A stretch of 64,000 bases of DNA from Prevotellaceae bacterium KH2P17 (GTDB lineage: Bacteria; Bacteroidota; Bacteroidia; Bacteroidales; Bacteroidaceae). Made by a program: the position numbers and the translations under genes. Position 1 is the stretch's first letter. The number at the start of each line of letters is the position of its first letter. This document shows positions 44,466 to 55,336 of this stretch, one piece after another. The notes beneath the pieces were generated by a model, which saw only the letters and a program-made list of their open reading frames with translations, ran no database searches and was not told where the DNA came from. The stretch spans positions 1-64,000 of the forward strand of contig FZRE01000004.1 of the NCBI GenBank assembly GCA_900199655.1. Reading direction: 5' to 3'.

Positions 44466-47400
44466 CTATACGCCCAGCCTGCTGCCATAGCCTACATTTC
44501 TGGCCAGCACACTGACTGTAGCCTTTTGTTCTTTGTTTTCCACATGTCCTTCTGATTCTCCTTTATCATGCACATCCGGAAAGGGCTGAGCCAGTTCCAA
44601 CTGTATCTTTCTGTCCAGAGCGGCAAGTTCCGACTTCAGTTCTTTCAGTTCCTCTTCTTTCTTCCATACCTTGGCCACAATCGGCTGCATCTGCCTGATT
44701 TTTTGTTCCAGTGCTTCCGTTCTTTCCCTGTACTGCGACAGCGTGGCAGGTATATGCTCCAACGCACGGAGGGGATTCCTCGCGGCGGCCTCCTTGTCGG
44801 ACTTCGCCAGCTGTCCGTAGTTGTGCTGGTACTTGTAGTTGCCCTCTACGGAAAAACGGTTCTGTGTCAGTTCCAGTCCATCGCTCAACACCCGTTCTGT
44901 CGTCACACGGACATTAAAGCCATAGATCTCACCGATGACCTGCGGCACGCCGCCCGTATTGGCCTTTTGGTCTATCTCCTGCAATTTCGCGCCGATAGTC
45001 TTCTCGTCATGGGAATCGAAGCCGTTGATATGAAGTGCGTTGATGTAATTGCCTTCCTTGTCGGTCTTGGCTGCAGCAGAGAACCTCTGCCAGTCCTCGG
45101 ACATCTTCTCAATCACCACCTTATTATATATAACCGTGTCGGTCATTTCCCGGAGCTTGCCCTCGGTTTCATGTCTGGCACGGTTGAAGGACTTGCGCTC
45201 GCTTTCCAATGCGGCCACTTTCTTCTCCAGACGTGCCTTGTCGAGCAGGTCGGTATTGCCCGACAGGATGGCCATGTACTCGGAGAAGTTCATGCCCGAC
45301 TTCTCGTCCATGCTTCCCTCGTCAATGGTACGCGCGCCCATCGCTCCCGATTTAAGCTGGGAGATGAAGGTCTGCTTGCAGTGCAACAGGTTGAACTTGT
45401 AGCTGTCGAGCGACTTTTCCACGGCATAGATGATGACATCGACCCTGTTGTCGGCATAGAGCTTGGCTATCTCATTGCCTTTTCGCACGGCACGCCCGTC
45501 GCGCTGCTCCAGATCGGACGGTCGCCACGGCGTGTCTAAATGATGCACGGCCACGGCCCGCTTCTGTGCGTTCACGCCCGTGCCGAGCATGGAGGTGGAA
45601 CCGAACAGCACCCGCACAGAACCCTCGTTCATGGCCTCAATCACCGCACGCTTCCCCTTGTCGCTCTTGAACTCCTGTATGAAGCGTATCTCGTAGGCAG
45701 GAATGCCGTAGTCCTCCGTGAGCTTGCGCTTGATTTCGCTGTAAACACTCCACTGCCCGGGCTGATAGGTACCCAAGTCTGAGAAGACGAACTGTGTTCC
45801 CTTCTGCGCGTCGTACTTCCTGTAATACTCCGCGATCATCCTTGCGCAATGGCTTGCCTTGTTGTCGGGATGGTCGCCATACTTCTCCGGGTCTATCATC
45901 CGCATATCAAGCGCCATCTTTCGGGCATAGTCGGTGGCGATGAGCATCTTTGCCTTTTCCTCCGACTCCGAAAGCCTTTCACGGCCGAGTATCGTGGCAT
46001 CCCCGGATTTTGCGAACTCCATGAGTTTCTGGATGAACACCTCCTGATCCGGCGTAGGCGGAATGTTGTGCAGGATCTCGTTCTTCTCCGGGCGGACGAC
46101 GCCCACTTCCTCCGCCGTGCGGTAATCGGTTATCTCATTGTAGAACGCCGCCAGCTCCGGCACCTTGATGAAATAGCGGAAGCGCTCCTTCTGTATGATG
46201 TTGTTCGTCACGGAGAACTCGAAGTCCGTCGTCTTCTTGGCAAAGATGGCCGCCCATGCGTCGAAGCAGCGTATGTCCTGCCGTTCAAGTTCCTTGGGAC
46301 GGAGGTACTTGAAGAGCAGGTACAGCTCCGTGAGCGAGTTGCTGATGGTCGTTCCCGACAGGAAGGTCGCCCCTAAATCCCTGCCCGTGCGCTCCTGTAT
46401 GGTGCGGATGGCAAAGAGCATGTTGAGGGCTTTCTGGCTGCCCTCCGCGTTGCCGAGTCCTGCCACACGGTCGTGGCGGGTGTTGAACATGAGGTTCTTG
46501 AACTGGTGGCTCTCGTCCACGAAGATGTGGTCGATGCCCATTTCCGCGAAATCCACCACGTCATCCTTCCGGCTGTTGATGTCGTTCTCTATCTTCTCCA
46601 GTTTTGCCATGAGGTTGTGCTTGCGCTTCTCCAGTCCCTTCAGCATGGAGTTGGATATGTTCCTGCCCTGCCGTCTGAGCACCTCAAGGTTTTCCTCCAC
46701 CGTGTCGAGCTCTCCCTGCAGGATACGCTGCTGCATTTCCGGCGACTGGGGTATCTTGCCGAACTGGTCGTGCGACATGATGACACAGTCATAGTCGTTG
46801 TTCTTCATGTTGTTGAAGAAACGCACGCGGTTGCCCGTGGAGAAGTCCCTCTCCGAGGCGTAGAGGATTCTCGCGTTGGGATATGCCGTCCTGTAGGTTG
46901 TCGCAATCTCCGCCACATTCGCCTTCAGGCCGATGATCATCGGCTTGTGGGCCAGCGAGAGCCGTTTCATCTCATGCGCCGCAATGCACATGATGAGCGT
47001 CTTTCCCGTTCCGACGGCATGGTCCGCTATGCCGCCGCCGTTCTGCTTGAGCATCCAGATGCAGTCCTTCTGGCTCGGATAGACCGAGGATATGCCGTAC
47101 TTCCGGCCAAGGGCCTTCAGGTCAAGGTCCGGAAAAGTCTGGTGCGAGCCGTCATACCGGGGGCGCACAAAACAGTTGAACTTGCGGTTGTACATGTCCG
47201 CCAGCCTGTCCTTGAACTCCTGCGACTGCGCCTCCAGCCATTCCGTGAAACCGTTCCTTATCTCGTCTATCTTGCTGTTGGCAAGCTGTATGCCCTCCGC
47301 GTCGCGCACCTTGATGTCGTTGCCGTTGTCGTCCTTGCCGATGCTCTTCATCATGTTGGGAACGGTGTTGTGCAGGGCATGCTTCAGGAGCGATATGCCG

Positions 47401-50201
47401 TCATAGTTGCGGTAATATCCCTTCACATGGTAATCCTCGTATATTTTCATCGTCCTCTGCGAGCACTCCGCGGAGAACTCGTCAAGTGTCGGGGAGTAGC
47501 CGATGGTAACATCCGTCTCATAGAGATGGGACATGTAGGCGGAGAACACTCCAGTGGGTATCCACCGCTCGCCGAAGTTGAAGTCGAGGTCGGCAAACGG
47601 GATGGGCTCGGGTACGGCATCCCTCAATGCCGCAAGTGCCTCGTCCACACGGGAATCCTTCCCATTTTCACCCTGCCACCGCTCGATGTCCTCTATCTTG
47701 GCTATCACATTGCCCGCGATGAAGCGGTCGCTGACCTCGTATGTCCCGGCAAGCGGATTGAAGTACACCCGCCCTTTGAGGTCGGAGAGCAGTTCCTCCT
47801 CCGTTTTCTCCGTGAGGGACTGCATGTATGCAAGATTGACCTTCCCATACAGGTTGAGGGACATGGACAGCGCCTCTTCCGCACTGTCCGTATGGAGCGT
47901 TTCCTGCGTGGAAAAAGAAACGGGGTGGTCAAAGATGTCCGCCTTGACGAACTTTCCGTCTTCCTCACGCTCCAAGGCAAGGATATTGCGCCCACCCGCG
48001 TCCATGAGTATCAGGCCCACGTTCTGTCTTGCATTCAGGTTGCCGTAGCGCAGCACGAACTCATCATAGTAGGTGTTCAGGTTGGAGCGCATGGGCTTGT
48101 GTTCCTCCTGTCTCTCCGCCTCGTAGGCGTAGAGCTGCTCGTAGGCGTCCCTGACATGAATGTATGCAAGGGACTTCTCGCGTTGCAGACCCTGCAGGTC
48201 GAGCGGCTTGAAGACGGCCCCATAGGGAGTTACATCCTTCAGGACTCCGACCTGATAGCCATATTCCAGCGTGTATTCCTGTATCATGGAACCCTCCCTG
48301 TAATGCGGCCGCAGTTTCTGCTGTAAGGGACGTTCCCTGAGCATTTCCTCTTTCCGACGCTGTTCTTCCTCTTCCGATTCTCTGTGAGGGAGAACCGTTT
48401 CCGGCTCAGTTGGCAGAGGTCTGGAGGTATCCGTGTCTGTTGGTTCCTCCGTGGCCGGCTCTCGACCGTCCAGCATCATCTGCGGTTCCCTGCTTCTCAT
48501 CCCGCTCGGAATGAAGGCCGGGTCCAGTGTGTCCTTCTGTCCCGTCTGCTTCAGCTGTTCCTGCCTGTGCCACTCGGCCTCGTAACGTAGGGCAATACGC
48601 TTCTCAGGTGTCAGGCCCATCATCACCTCATAGAAGCCGTTGATGGGGGGATTGTCCTCCCAGTTGATGGAAGCGTACAGGTCATCGGGATGTGCCCGGA
48701 CGTCCTCGTCATCCCTTGCGGTTTCCTGTCTCGCTTGCGCTGCCTTTACATTTCCCTGCTCAATAATCTTGACGGCCGGGCTTTTTCCTTTTTTCTTTCT
48801 TGTCTTTTCACCCTTATCATGGGAACGCCGTTTCCTGCCTTTGGATGAAAAAGCCTCTTTGCGCTCTTCCTCGGTGAACTCCCACAGGTCGAAGAGAGAA
48901 AGCACGGGCGTGGGCGAAGGCTCCGCTTCGGCTGCCGGCTTGGGGTTTTCTTCTGCACTTAGCGGTTCATCTTGTGAAATGGAGTCCGTCACGGCTGGAG
49001 ATGATGCAGTCTGCATAGTCCGTGGACTTTCTGTCTTCCCAATGCCTTCATACCTGTCGATATTCAACTTTGTCAATATATGTTTGGCAAGCAGGGGCCG
49101 GAGATCATGGGCTATGCCGCTGACACCTCCCTCATGCAGGTAAATCATGGCAGGCTTGCCGTAAGGGTCGGTGTCAAGCTGCGCCTTTGTGTGGATGACG
49201 CACTCAGGATGCTTCATGAAATACTCATTGTCCGCTACCCGGCCGTTTCCGCCCTTCATGCTGTGGAGCAGGAACTGCTCGTCCTGAGTCAGGTCGGTCT
49301 TCGTGCTGTTCTTCTGCAAGACAAGGAGATCGCACCCGACTTCCGTATTGGCAATTTCCACAAAGAGGTTGTTAGGCATGCGGATGGCAGAGACAAGGTC
49401 GGCATTCCGTAGCATCATGTGGCGCGTGGCACTGTTGCCATCGCTGTTCAGTATGCCCTGCGGCACGATGAACGCAACGAGTCCTCCGTCCCGCACCGCG
49501 TCAAGCCCCTTCAGGCAGAAATAGTTATGGATTTTCTTTGCCGCTGCCCTGCGGTCAGGAGTGCCCCTGTCGAATTCCGGGTCAAAGACTGCCACATCGC
49601 CGAATGGGATGTTCGATACGGCAAGGTCAAAATGGTCAAGGAATGGCTTTTCTATCTTCTCGAATCCCTGTATGCGGATTTTCTGCTCGGGATGAAGAAG
49701 CGCCAGCAGTTTGCCCGTGATGAGGTCCTTCTCGAAGGCCATAATGTCAGCCTCGGGATGATGTTCCATCACGGCATCCACAAACGCGCCGCGCCCTGCG
49801 GAGGGTTCAAGGACTTTCTTGGGGGAAATGCCGTTCTCTTTCAGCACGCGGCTGATGGTGCCGGCTATCTCATCCGGGGTGTAGAAAGCCGTCAGCACGG
49901 ATGACTTCAGGCTGTCCATGTAGCGTTTGTATTGCAGGGGAGAGTCACTGTTGTCCCTGATAAGCCTGTGCAGCTCCACCGTAGGGGCGAAGAGCTCAAG
50001 GTCGGATTTCACCCAATGGACGGCATCGGCCAGATTCTCGGCCGGGCAGAGGATGCACTTGAGTCCGCCGAAGCCACAGTAGGCTTCCAATATTTGGCAC
50101 TCGTCCGCCGTAGGCCTGCGTCCCTCACGTTCCAAATCGAACATGAGCCTGATAGCCTCCATGTTGCCCGCGAGCCTTGCCTTTCTGTTATATGCTGCCA
50201 T
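44466..50201 (-). CDS. N6-adenine methyltransferase-SNF2 helicase fusion
   Basis: A giant element protein of 1911 residues from the chosen start. The N-terminal methyltransferase has motif [16 protein letters not shown] (about 137) and motif IV as SNIPFGD, where NPPF/Y is usual. After a charged linker (about 400-650) comes a superfamily 2 helicase: Walker A AVGTGKT (about 1063), DESH box [10 protein letters not shown] (about 1230) and C-terminal motif VI-like [13 protein letters not shown] coiled coil follows. Such proteins are common in Bacteroidetes conjugative elements and are thought to modify or protect element DNA. The ATG at 50201 ([20 protein letters not shown]) overlaps the DUF1896 gene by 14 bp; the frame stays open to 50273. 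Confidence 0.9.
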   Translation of the reverse strand: MAAYNRKARLAGNMEAIRLMFDLEREGRRPTADECQILEAYCGFGGLKCILCPAENLADAVHWVKSDLELFAPTVELHRLIRDNSDSPLQYKRYMDSLKSSVLTAFYTPDEIAGTISRVLKENGISPKKVLEPSAGRGAFVDAVMEHHPEADIMAFEKDLITGKLLALLHPEQKIRIQGFEKIEKPFLDHFDLAVSNIPFGDVAVFDPEFDRGTPDRRAAAKKIHNYFCLKGLDAVRDGGLVAFIVPQGILNSDGNSATRHMMLRNADLVSAIRMPNNLFVEIANTEVGCDLLVLQKNSTKTDLTQDEQFLLHSMKGGNGRVADNEYFMKHPECVIHTKAQLDTDPYGKPAMIYLHEGGVSGIAHDLRPLLAKHILTKLNIDRYEGIGKTESPRTMQTASSPAVTDSISQDEPLSAEENPKPAAEAEPSPTPVLSLFDLWEFTEEERKEAFSSKGRKRRSHDKGEKTRKKKGKSPAVKIIEQGNVKAAQARQETARDDEDVRAHPDDLYASINWEDNPPINGFYEVMMGLTPEKRIALRYEAEWHRQEQLKQTGQKDTLDPAFIPSGMRSREPQMMLDGREPATEEPTDTDTSRPLPTEPETVLPHRESEEEEQRRKEEMLRERPLQQKLRPHYREGSMIQEYTLEYGYQVGVLKDVTPYGAVFKPLDLQGLQREKSLAYIHVRDAYEQLYAYEAERQEEHKPMRSNLNTYYDEFVLRYGNLNARQNVGLILMDAGGRNILALEREEDGKFVKADIFDHPVSFSTQETLHTDSAEEALSMSLNLYGKVNLAYMQSLTEKTEEELLSDLKGRVYFNPLAGTYEVSDRFIAGNVIAKIEDIERWQGENGKDSRVDEALAALRDAVPEPIPFADLDFNFGERWIPTGVFSAYMSHLYETDVTIGYSPTLDEFSAECSQRTMKIYEDYHVKGYYRNYDGISLLKHALHNTVPNMMKSIGKDDNGNDIKVRDAEGIQLANSKIDEIRNGFTEWLEAQSQEFKDRLADMYNRKFNCFVRPRYDGSHQTFPDLDLKALGRKYGISSVYPSQKDCIWMLKQNGGGIADHAVGTGKTLIMCIAAHEMKRLSLAHKPMIIGLKANVAEIATTYRTAYPNARILYASERDFSTGNRVRFFNNMKNNDYDCVIMSHDQFGKIPQSPEMQQRILQGELDTVEENLEVLRRQGRNISNSMLKGLEKRKHNLMAKLEKIENDINSRKDDVVDFAEMGIDHIFVDESHQFKNLMFNTRHDRVAGLGNAEGSQKALNMLFAIRTIQERTGRDLGATFLSGTTISNSLTELYLLFKYLRPKELERQDIRCFDAWAAIFAKKTTDFEFSVTNNIIQKERFRYFIKVPELAAFYNEITDYRTAEEVGVVRPEKNEILHNIPPTPDQEVFIQKLMEFAKSGDATILGRERLSESEEKAKMLIATDYARKMALDMRMIDPEKYGDHPDNKASHCARMIAEYYRKYDAQKGTQFVFSDLGTYQPGQWSVYSEIKRKLTEDYGIPAYEIRFIQEFKSDKGKRAVIEAMNEGSVRVLFGSTSMLGTGVNAQKRAVAVHHLDTPWRPSDLEQRDGRAVRKGNEIAKLYADNRVDVIIYAVEKSLDSYKFNLLHCKQTFISQLKSGAMGARTIDEGSMDEKSGMNFSEYMAILSGNTDLLDKARLEKKVAALESERKSFNRARHETEGKLREMTDTVIYNKVVIEKMSEDWQRFSAAAKTDKEGNYINALHINGFDSHDEKTIGAKLQEIDQKANTGGVPQVIGEIYGFNVRVTTERVLSDGLELTQNRFSVEGNYKYQHNYGQLAKSDKEAAARNPLRALEHIPATLSQYRERTEALEQKIRQMQPIVAKVWKKEEELKELKSELAALDRKIQLELAQPFPDVHDKGESEGHVENKEQKATVSVLARNVGYGSRLGV

Positions 50202-50634
50202 AGTCCCTGATGTAAAGTGCGACGGCACCGGTAAGCTCGGCATACAGATTCTCATAGTCCTCTCCGGACTCAAAGTCCCCGTCCCCTATATCGTATATGG
50301 AGAAAACGCTGTCAAGGAGCGGCAGGAGCCTTGCCGTGAAGGCTTCCCTTCTTGGGACAGGAATTTCACGCTCAAACTCCTGCTCAACGATGGTATGGAG
50401 CATTGAGTAAGGGGACAGGTGCAGGCCTCTGGTGAGTTCCTGCATGGCAAGTTCCTGCGATCCGAAGACCGAACAGCCTTCCCTGCGGGAATGCTCGAAG
50501 ACTTCTGCGGCAAGCATGGCACGCTCTTGGATGAAGTCCATGTCGGAAGCCTGCCGGAAATGGTTTTCCGTAAGGTATCTTTGCAGATAGAGACCATAGT
50601 ACGAAAGGTCGGTGGGTTGTTTTCTTTTCTTCAT
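50188..50634 (-). CDS. DUF1896 protein
   Basis: A 148-residue DUF1896 protein, soluble and mostly helical. Family features are [16 protein letters not shown] near the start and the acidic [18 protein letters not shown] near the end. It almost always precedes the large methyltransferase-helicase in these elements, as here with a 14-bp overlap. Function unknown. Its leader has the box CACCAGCTAAATCC 8 bp before the ATG. Confidence 0.88.
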   Translation of the reverse strand: MKKRKQPTDLSYYGLYLQRYLTENHFRQASDMDFIQERAMLAAEVFEHSRREGCSVFGSQELAMQELTRGLHLSPYSMLHTIVEQEFEREIPVPRREAFTARLLPLLDSVFSIYDIGDGDFESGEDYENLYAELTGAVALYIRDYGSI

Positions 50635-50642
50635 TGGGTGAT

Positions 50643-50656
50643 GGATTTAGCTGGTG
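50643..50656 (-). promoter_or_regulatory. Leader box before the DUF1896 gene
   Basis: The minus strand reads CACCAGCTAAATCC, 8 bp before the ATG. It is a one-base-insertion variant of CACCACTAAATCC, found 9 bp before mobA and, as CACCACTGAATCC, 44 bp before topB. Confidence 0.5.
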
Positions 50657-50689
50657 TTTGAATACAATGATGGGGGACATATGAAAAAA

Positions 50690-50716
50690 GCACTCCGGGT
50701 ATCCCTCCCGAAGTGC
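50690..50716 (-). terminator. Rho-independent terminator after topB
   Basis: On the minus strand, the hairpin GCACTTCGGG / CCCGGAGTGC is followed by six T (50684-50689). It lies between the topB stop at 50794 and the DUF1896 start at 50634 and separates the two transcripts. Confidence 0.8.
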
Positions 50717-52941
50717 CACCACTAAATCCACTGCAAAGTGTATTTCCAGAAAGAAAACGACCCATGCAGGTGAACCAGTGGCGAAGGTACAGATTATTTT
50801 TCTTTTCTCGGTCTTCTCCCCCTGTTTTTCGTATCAGGGAACACAAATTTCACATTGAAATCCCCGTCGAGCATGAGACAGGCATCAAAGGACTTGCCCT
50901 GCTTGTTCCTGAAGCCTTTAAGCAGGCCGGTCTTTCCTGTTTCCAACAGCTGGACGGCCTCTCCCTCGGAAAGTGTCCTGCCGGCTATCTGCCTGAAAAG
51001 GGGCAGCCCGCATTCGGCATTGTCGCATTTGACGACCTTGCCGTAGAAGCGCATCCTTCCGGTCTTGCACTTCGGGCAGCGGCACCCGCTCTCCTTTCCC
51101 CGGAAGAGCTTGTCCGAGGCAAGCAGGTCTGCCGTCACCTTTTTGGTGTACTCCCTGATTTCAAGCATAAACGCATCATCGCCGAGGTCTCCCTTTTCTA
51201 TCCTTGCAAGTTCGGCCTCCCACCGTCCCGTCAGTTCCACATTGGCAATGTCCATGTCCTTGACGACGGAATAAAGGGCAAGGCCCTTCTCTGTCGGTAC
51301 AAGGCTTGCCTTGACCCTATACATGAGCTCCCTGCCAAGCAGGGTCTCGATGATGGATGCCCTTGTGGCAGGAGTGCCGATGCCGCAGTCCTTCAATGCC
51401 TGCCGCAGTTTCTCGTCCTCAATCTCCTTGCCTGCTGTCTCCATCGCGGCAAGGAGGCTTGCCTCCGTATGCAGGGACTTGGGCTTGGTCTTGCCCTCCG
51501 TGATGGAACAGGCGGAAAGGGTAACGGTCTCACCTTCCTTCCAGTCGGGAAGGATGGTGTCTTCCTGTTCCTCCTGACAGACGCCTCGCCAGCCGGCCTG
51601 CCTGACGACGCTTCCCCTTGCGGTGAACCTCACGTTCCCGCACTCCGCCTCGATGACCGTCGTATCCTTGATACAGCATTCGGAGAAAGCCTCTGCCATG
51701 CGTCCCGCAATCATGCGGTAAACCGTCAGGTCTTTCTTGAAAATGCCTATGGGAGGCTGTCCCGTAATGAGAAGGGCGTGATGGTCGCTGACCTTACTGT
51801 TGTCCACACAGGTGCGGGAAAGCTCGGTGAGACCGCAGACTGAGCGACCGAAAACATCGTCCTTTTTCAGCTTGTCAAGGAGCTGGGGAATCTCGGCAAA
51901 CACATCCTCCGGTATATAACGGCTGCCGGTGCGGGGATAGGTGATGAGTTTCGCCTCGTAGAGCTTCTGGGCTATGGACAGGGTCTCATCCGCCGTAAGG
52001 CCGTGTTTGCTGTTGGCCTCCCTCTGAAGGGTCGTGAGGTCATAGAGAAGTGGACTGTCCTCTCTCTTCTCTTTTTTCTGTACGCGGGTGATCCGGGCAC
52101 TGCGCGCATCCTTGATTTCTCCGTAGAGTCTCTCCGCCATGTCCTTGTCTTTCCATTTCTCTTCGGAGGAAAACTTTACAGGTGTTCCAAGGGTACTGTC
52201 TGCCGCAATGTGCAGTTGCCAGAAAGCTTCCGGGACAAAGCGGCGGTTTTCCCAATAGCGTGAGCAGACCATCGCAAGCGTCGGTGTCTGGACGCGTCCG
52301 ACGGAATAGGTCCCCGTTCCTGCCGCAATGCTCAGGGCCTGCGTCCCGTTGATGCCCACCAGCCAGTCGGCTTCGCTGCGGGCTTTGGCGGCGAGGTAGA
52401 GATTGTCATAGCCTGCCCCGTCTTCCAGATGGGCCAGTCCCGCACGGATGGCCTTGTCCGTAAGGGAGCTGATCCACAGGCGGTCGAAGGGTTTATGACA
52501 GTCTGTATAGGAATAGAGATTTCTGAAGATAAGTTCGCCCTCACGTCCGGCATCGGTCGCCACGATAATACGCTCGCTTTGGTCAAAAAGCCGCTTGATG
52601 ATGCCTATCTGTCTGACCGTTCCGGCATCGGGCTTGTATCCTTTGTCCGTTCGCCCCTGTCGGGCAACGAGCTTGAACTGCCGGGGAATGATGGGGAGGG
52701 AGGCGCGGCTGAAGCCCTTGATGCCGTATTCCTCGGGCAGGGCAAGCTGTACGAGATGCCCGAATGCCCATGTCACGGCATAGCCGTTGCCGGTATAGTA
52801 GCCGTCTTCCTTCTTGCGGGCATCCACGATACGGGCGATTTCACGGGCTACGCTCGGTTTTTCTGCAATAATCGTTTTCATTTTGTTTTCCTGTTGTCTT
52901 GTTCTTTTCAATGTCTGGGATAAGTGGATTCAGTGGTGGCA
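50714..52941. repeat. 19-bp inverted repeats flanking topB
   Basis: TGCCACCACTAAATCCACT at 50714-50732 on the plus strand recurs as TGCCACCACTGAATCCACT on the minus strand at 52923-52941, with one mismatch in 19. The two copies enclose the whole topB gene. The inner 13 bases are the leader box seen before mobA. Confidence 0.7.
50794..52881 (-). CDS. topB: DNA topoisomerase III
   Basis: A type IA topoisomerase of 695 residues that relaxes or decatenates single-stranded or negatively supercoiled DNA. It begins MKTIIAEKPSVAREIARIV, the usual start. The Toprim domain has DAGREGELIF (about residues 95-104). The active Tyr lies in LITYPRTGSRYIP (about 309). The C-terminus has a four-cysteine zinc finger (CRCPKCKTGRMRF, then CDNAECGLPLF) and a tail with FDACLMLDGDFNVKF. 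Element-borne topB copies of this type occur in Bacteroidetes conjugative elements next to DUF3945 genes. An upstream in-frame ATG at 52911 is less likely. Confidence 0.93.
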   Translation of the reverse strand: MKTIIAEKPSVAREIARIVDARKKEDGYYTGNGYAVTWAFGHLVQLALPEEYGIKGFSRASLPIIPRQFKLVARQGRTDKGYKPDAGTVRQIGIIKRLFDQSERIIVATDAGREGELIFRNLYSYTDCHKPFDRLWISSLTDKAIRAGLAHLEDGAGYDNLYLAAKARSEADWLVGINGTQALSIAAGTGTYSVGRVQTPTLAMVCSRYWENRRFVPEAFWQLHIAADSTLGTPVKFSSEEKWKDKDMAERLYGEIKDARSARITRVQKKEKREDSPLLYDLTTLQREANSKHGLTADETLSIAQKLYEAKLITYPRTGSRYIPEDVFAEIPQLLDKLKKDDVFGRSVCGLTELSRTCVDNSKVSDHHALLITGQPPIGIFKKDLTVYRMIAGRMAEAFSECCIKDTTVIEAECGNVRFTARGSVVRQAGWRGVCQEEQEDTILPDWKEGETVTLSACSITEGKTKPKSLHTEASLLAAMETAGKEIEDEKLRQALKDCGIGTPATRASIIETLLGRELMYRVKASLVPTEKGLALYSVVKDMDIANVELTGRWEAELARIEKGDLGDDAFMLEIREYTKKVTADLLASDKLFRGKESGCRCPKCKTGRMRFYGKVVKCDNAECGLPLFRQIAGRTLSEGEAVQLLETGKTGLLKGFRNKQGKSFDACLMLDGDFNVKFVFPDTKNRGRRPRKEK

Positions 52942-52954
52942 TATGCCGTGTTAT

Positions 52955-54502
52955 TTACATGCCGATGCCTTTGGATTTTTTGGCGGAAGGTTTCCTCGCC
53001 TCCTGCCGGCTCTGCTCCTGTCCGTCTTTGGGAGCTACCTGTCCTTTCTGTAAGGGCTCCTGCACATGCTTGGTCGCCTCGTTGGTCTTGCCTTCGTCAT
53101 TGACGGCGACCTGTGTGCGGCTTTCGTTGGAAGGCGCGACTCTCTGTGCCTCGTCGGGATTCTTGCTGTGCGTAAAGGGCCTTCCCTTTTCCATGTTGAA
53201 TTTCAAGTACATCGTACATGGCTGTCCCTGCTTGTCAAGGACGTTCTCCAGCTTGACGGTCTTCCCCTGCCGGTAGTCTTGTTTCTGCTGGTCCGTGAAG
53301 TTGATGTTCTTCCATTTGCTGATGGGGCGTATCTTGCCGTCTTCGGTCGTCCAGCGGTTTTCACGCTCGCGGGGCTGCACGGCCTTCTGTTCTCCCGTTC
53401 CATCCTGTTTCTGTGTCTGGGAGTCCTTGACGCTCCGGCTTGTTCCGGGAACGAACTCCGCTCCCCGCTGTTCCACATTGACCTGCAAAGTCACCGTGAA
53501 CTTCCGCCCGTTTTCAAGTTCGATGAGTTTGTCCTTCAGCGGGGCGCCGGTAAGCAGCAGGCTCTTTTCCGTCTCCGACAGGACGGACTTGCCGATGGTG
53601 TCGCGGAGGTGTACCTTGCTCACGGCAATGTCGGTGATCTCGTTGGTCAGGCGGTCAATGCTGATGAAGGACGGCTTGACCTCGCCGGTCTCCCTGTCGA
53701 CAAGATCGACGATGCGTCCGAGATTGCCCGTCGTCTTCAGGTTGCGTTTGTCGTCCTCGGAGAACTGGTGTCCCTTGTATTCAAGATCAAGGTTGGCTTC
53801 CTTACGAATAAGATGAAGGTCAAGCTTGACCTGCCCGTCGGGCCGTGGCACGAATGAAAGGCGTGCGGCTGTCTCCATAGGCACGCCCTCGAACTCAGGG
53901 GTTATCCTTACCAGACCGGACTTGCCGTAGTTCAGCATTTTCCTGAGATCTCCGGATTTCTCCAGAGCCTCCCGGCTGATGCCGAGTTGTGTTTCCAGCT
54001 GTTTCCAGTCAATCCGGCTTTCGTCGATGGGTTGATAGCCGTTCTTCTTTTCCTGTGCTCTCTCTTGGACGGTGGCGGTCTCCTGCTGTGCCCCGTCCTG
54101 CGTTGTCTTTTCTTTCATGTCCTGTGAATTTGATGTTTGTTCTTGTTTCACCGCTTGCTCATAAGGTGCGGTATCTACCTTGTGTGGGGAAAGGAGGTCC
54201 TTGTTTCCTTTCGGGTCCTTCAGAAGTTCTTTCATGACGCCTAAGAGCTGTTCGGCCTGCTCGGCCGCGAGGCGGTAGAACCCAAAGCGGGTGGGCTCCC
54301 TGCATTGCCGGAGGAAATTCATCATGAAATTGTCGAGCATGTCGCCGGACTTGTCGAATTTCAGGAACTCATTGAAGTGTTCCTGCCTGGGAGGCACCCT
54401 CTTGGGGTAGCCCTTGCTGTCAAGCCCGGCCACCACGCTGACCTCACCGGTCTTCTCGTCACGGACTACAAGCACGTCCTGCTGTTTGGTTTTCTTTTCC
54501 AT
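52955..54502 (-). CDS. DUF3945/DUF4099 protein
   Basis: A 515-residue element protein. The N-terminal part begins with DVLVVRDEKTGEVSVVAGLD. The middle has DESRIDWKQLETQLGISREA (DUF4099-like, about 165-185), and several DUF3945-type repeats follow, with phrases such as LVDRETGEVKPSFISIDRLT and LTGAPLKDKLIELENGRKFT. The tail is basic (ARKPSAKKSKGIGM). Soluble; function unknown, but gene order beside topB is conserved in these elements, suggesting a DNA-maintenance role. Confidence 0.85.
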   Translation of the reverse strand: MEKKTKQQDVLVVRDEKTGEVSVVAGLDSKGYPKRVPPRQEHFNEFLKFDKSGDMLDNFMMNFLRQCREPTRFGFYRLAAEQAEQLLGVMKELLKDPKGNKDLLSPHKVDTAPYEQAVKQEQTSNSQDMKEKTTQDGAQQETATVQERAQEKKNGYQPIDESRIDWKQLETQLGISREALEKSGDLRKMLNYGKSGLVRITPEFEGVPMETAARLSFVPRPDGQVKLDLHLIRKEANLDLEYKGHQFSEDDKRNLKTTGNLGRIVDLVDRETGEVKPSFISIDRLTNEITDIAVSKVHLRDTIGKSVLSETEKSLLLTGAPLKDKLIELENGRKFTVTLQVNVEQRGAEFVPGTSRSVKDSQTQKQDGTGEQKAVQPRERENRWTTEDGKIRPISKWKNINFTDQQKQDYRQGKTVKLENVLDKQGQPCTMYLKFNMEKGRPFTHSKNPDEAQRVAPSNESRTQVAVNDEGKTNEATKHVQEPLQKGQVAPKDGQEQSRQEARKPSAKKSKGIGM

Positions 54503-54533
54503 GTCATAACGGTTTTATGGATGATACATAAGC

Positions 54534-54887
54534 TCACTTCAGTAGAAGGTCATTGTTGAAGTCCCTGATATGGGCGGCAATGAATGCCCGGACATCACGG
54601 ACTTTGTAATAGATTTTGTGATGGAGCATCCTGTAGGGTAGATGCCCTTCGCTGCGGTAGCGTTGCAGGCTCCGCTTGCTGACCTGAAGCAACAGGCACA
54701 GGTCCTGATTGTCAAGCAGCCGTTCCTCGCCCTCGAAAAGGTCTTTCGCACTGCCTGCCACCTCCGTTTCCGTTTCTGTGTTTCTGGCATTGGTAAGAAG
54801 ACTGAGACCTTCGTCAATGTTGTCAAGGCGTTCTGCAATGAGGGCAGTCCAGCGCTCGAATGTGGCCTTGTCAAGTAATTCACTCAT
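54534..54887 (-). CDS. Helix-turn-helix protein 1 (excisionase-like)
   Basis: A 117-residue protein with an N-terminal helical part and a C-terminal excisionase/MerR-type helix-turn-helix (LLDNQDLCLLLQVSKRSLQR, then GHLPYRMLHHKIYY). It overlaps the next gene upstream by 4 bp (ATGA). This is one of four such genes in a row, which together probably control excision, integration and element expression. Confidence 0.82.
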   Translation of the reverse strand: MSELLDKATFERWTALIAERLDNIDEGLSLLTNARNTETETEVAGSAKDLFEGEERLLDNQDLCLLLQVSKRSLQRYRSEGHLPYRMLHHKIYYKVRDVRAFIAAHIRDFNNDLLLK

Positions 54888-55240
54888 GGCAGATGTCTTT
54901 TGAGATGGTTGCCTGCTGTACGCAGTTTCAGGTTTGCTGCAAGTTCATCAAGACTTGCGGGGGAACTCCGGACGCTTCCGCTGTCAATGACGCGGCGTAC
55001 CTCGTTCATGTGATAACGGCAGCAGCCGTGGACCATGCAGTAAGCGATAAGCCCCTCTGTCCGCATCCGTTGGAGGGTGCGCATGCTGACATGGAGCATC
55101 GTTGCCACCTCTCTGCTGCTCAGCATGGGTTCGGGGACCATGTCATAGCCTTTGGCATGTGCTTTGATGAACGATGAGATTTCTTCAATACGCCCCACGA
55201 TTTCGTGGTAGGCGCGGCTGTCGATTGTGATTACTTCCAT
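54884..55240 (-). CDS. Helix-turn-helix protein 2 (excisionase-like)
   Basis: A 118-residue protein starting MEVITIDSRAYHEIVGRIEE. The helix-turn-helix is MLSSREVATMLHVSMRTLQR followed by EGLIAYCMVHGCCRYH. A TATTTTTG box lies 23 bp upstream of the ATG, and a 26-bp perfect palindrome abuts the -33 position, so this gene seems to start a transcript. The in-frame ATG at 55312 would lie inside the palindrome and is rejected. Confidence 0.82.
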   Translation of the reverse strand: MEVITIDSRAYHEIVGRIEEISSFIKAHAKGYDMVPEPMLSSREVATMLHVSMRTLQRMRTEGLIAYCMVHGCCRYHMNEVRRVIDSGSVRSSPASLDELAANLKLRTAGNHLKRHLP

Positions 55241-55262
55241 CGGTGTTGCTTTTGGTTCTGTG

Positions 55263-55270
55263 CAAAAATA
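55263..55270 (-). promoter_or_regulatory. -7 box of helix-turn-helix gene 2
   Basis: TATTTTTG on the minus strand, 23 bp before the ATG at 55240. The expected -33 position 20 bp upstream falls on the edge of the palindrome at 55291. Confidence 0.6.
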
Positions 55271-55290
55271 GGATGTATCTTTCTGACGGA

Positions 55291-55316
55291 CACGGTGCTC
55301 ACGCGTGAGCACCGTG
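55291..55316. promoter_or_regulatory. 26-bp perfect palindrome, candidate operator
   Basis: CACGGTGCTCACG is followed directly by its exact reverse complement, with no mismatch and no loop. On the minus strand it ends 20 bp before the -7 box, covering the -33 position. The plus strand continues into T-rich sequence, so a terminator for plus-strand transcripts is an alternative, but the lack of a loop favours a protein-binding site. Confidence 0.65.
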
Positions 55317-55336
55317 AGATTTTTCCCGTTTTTTCC

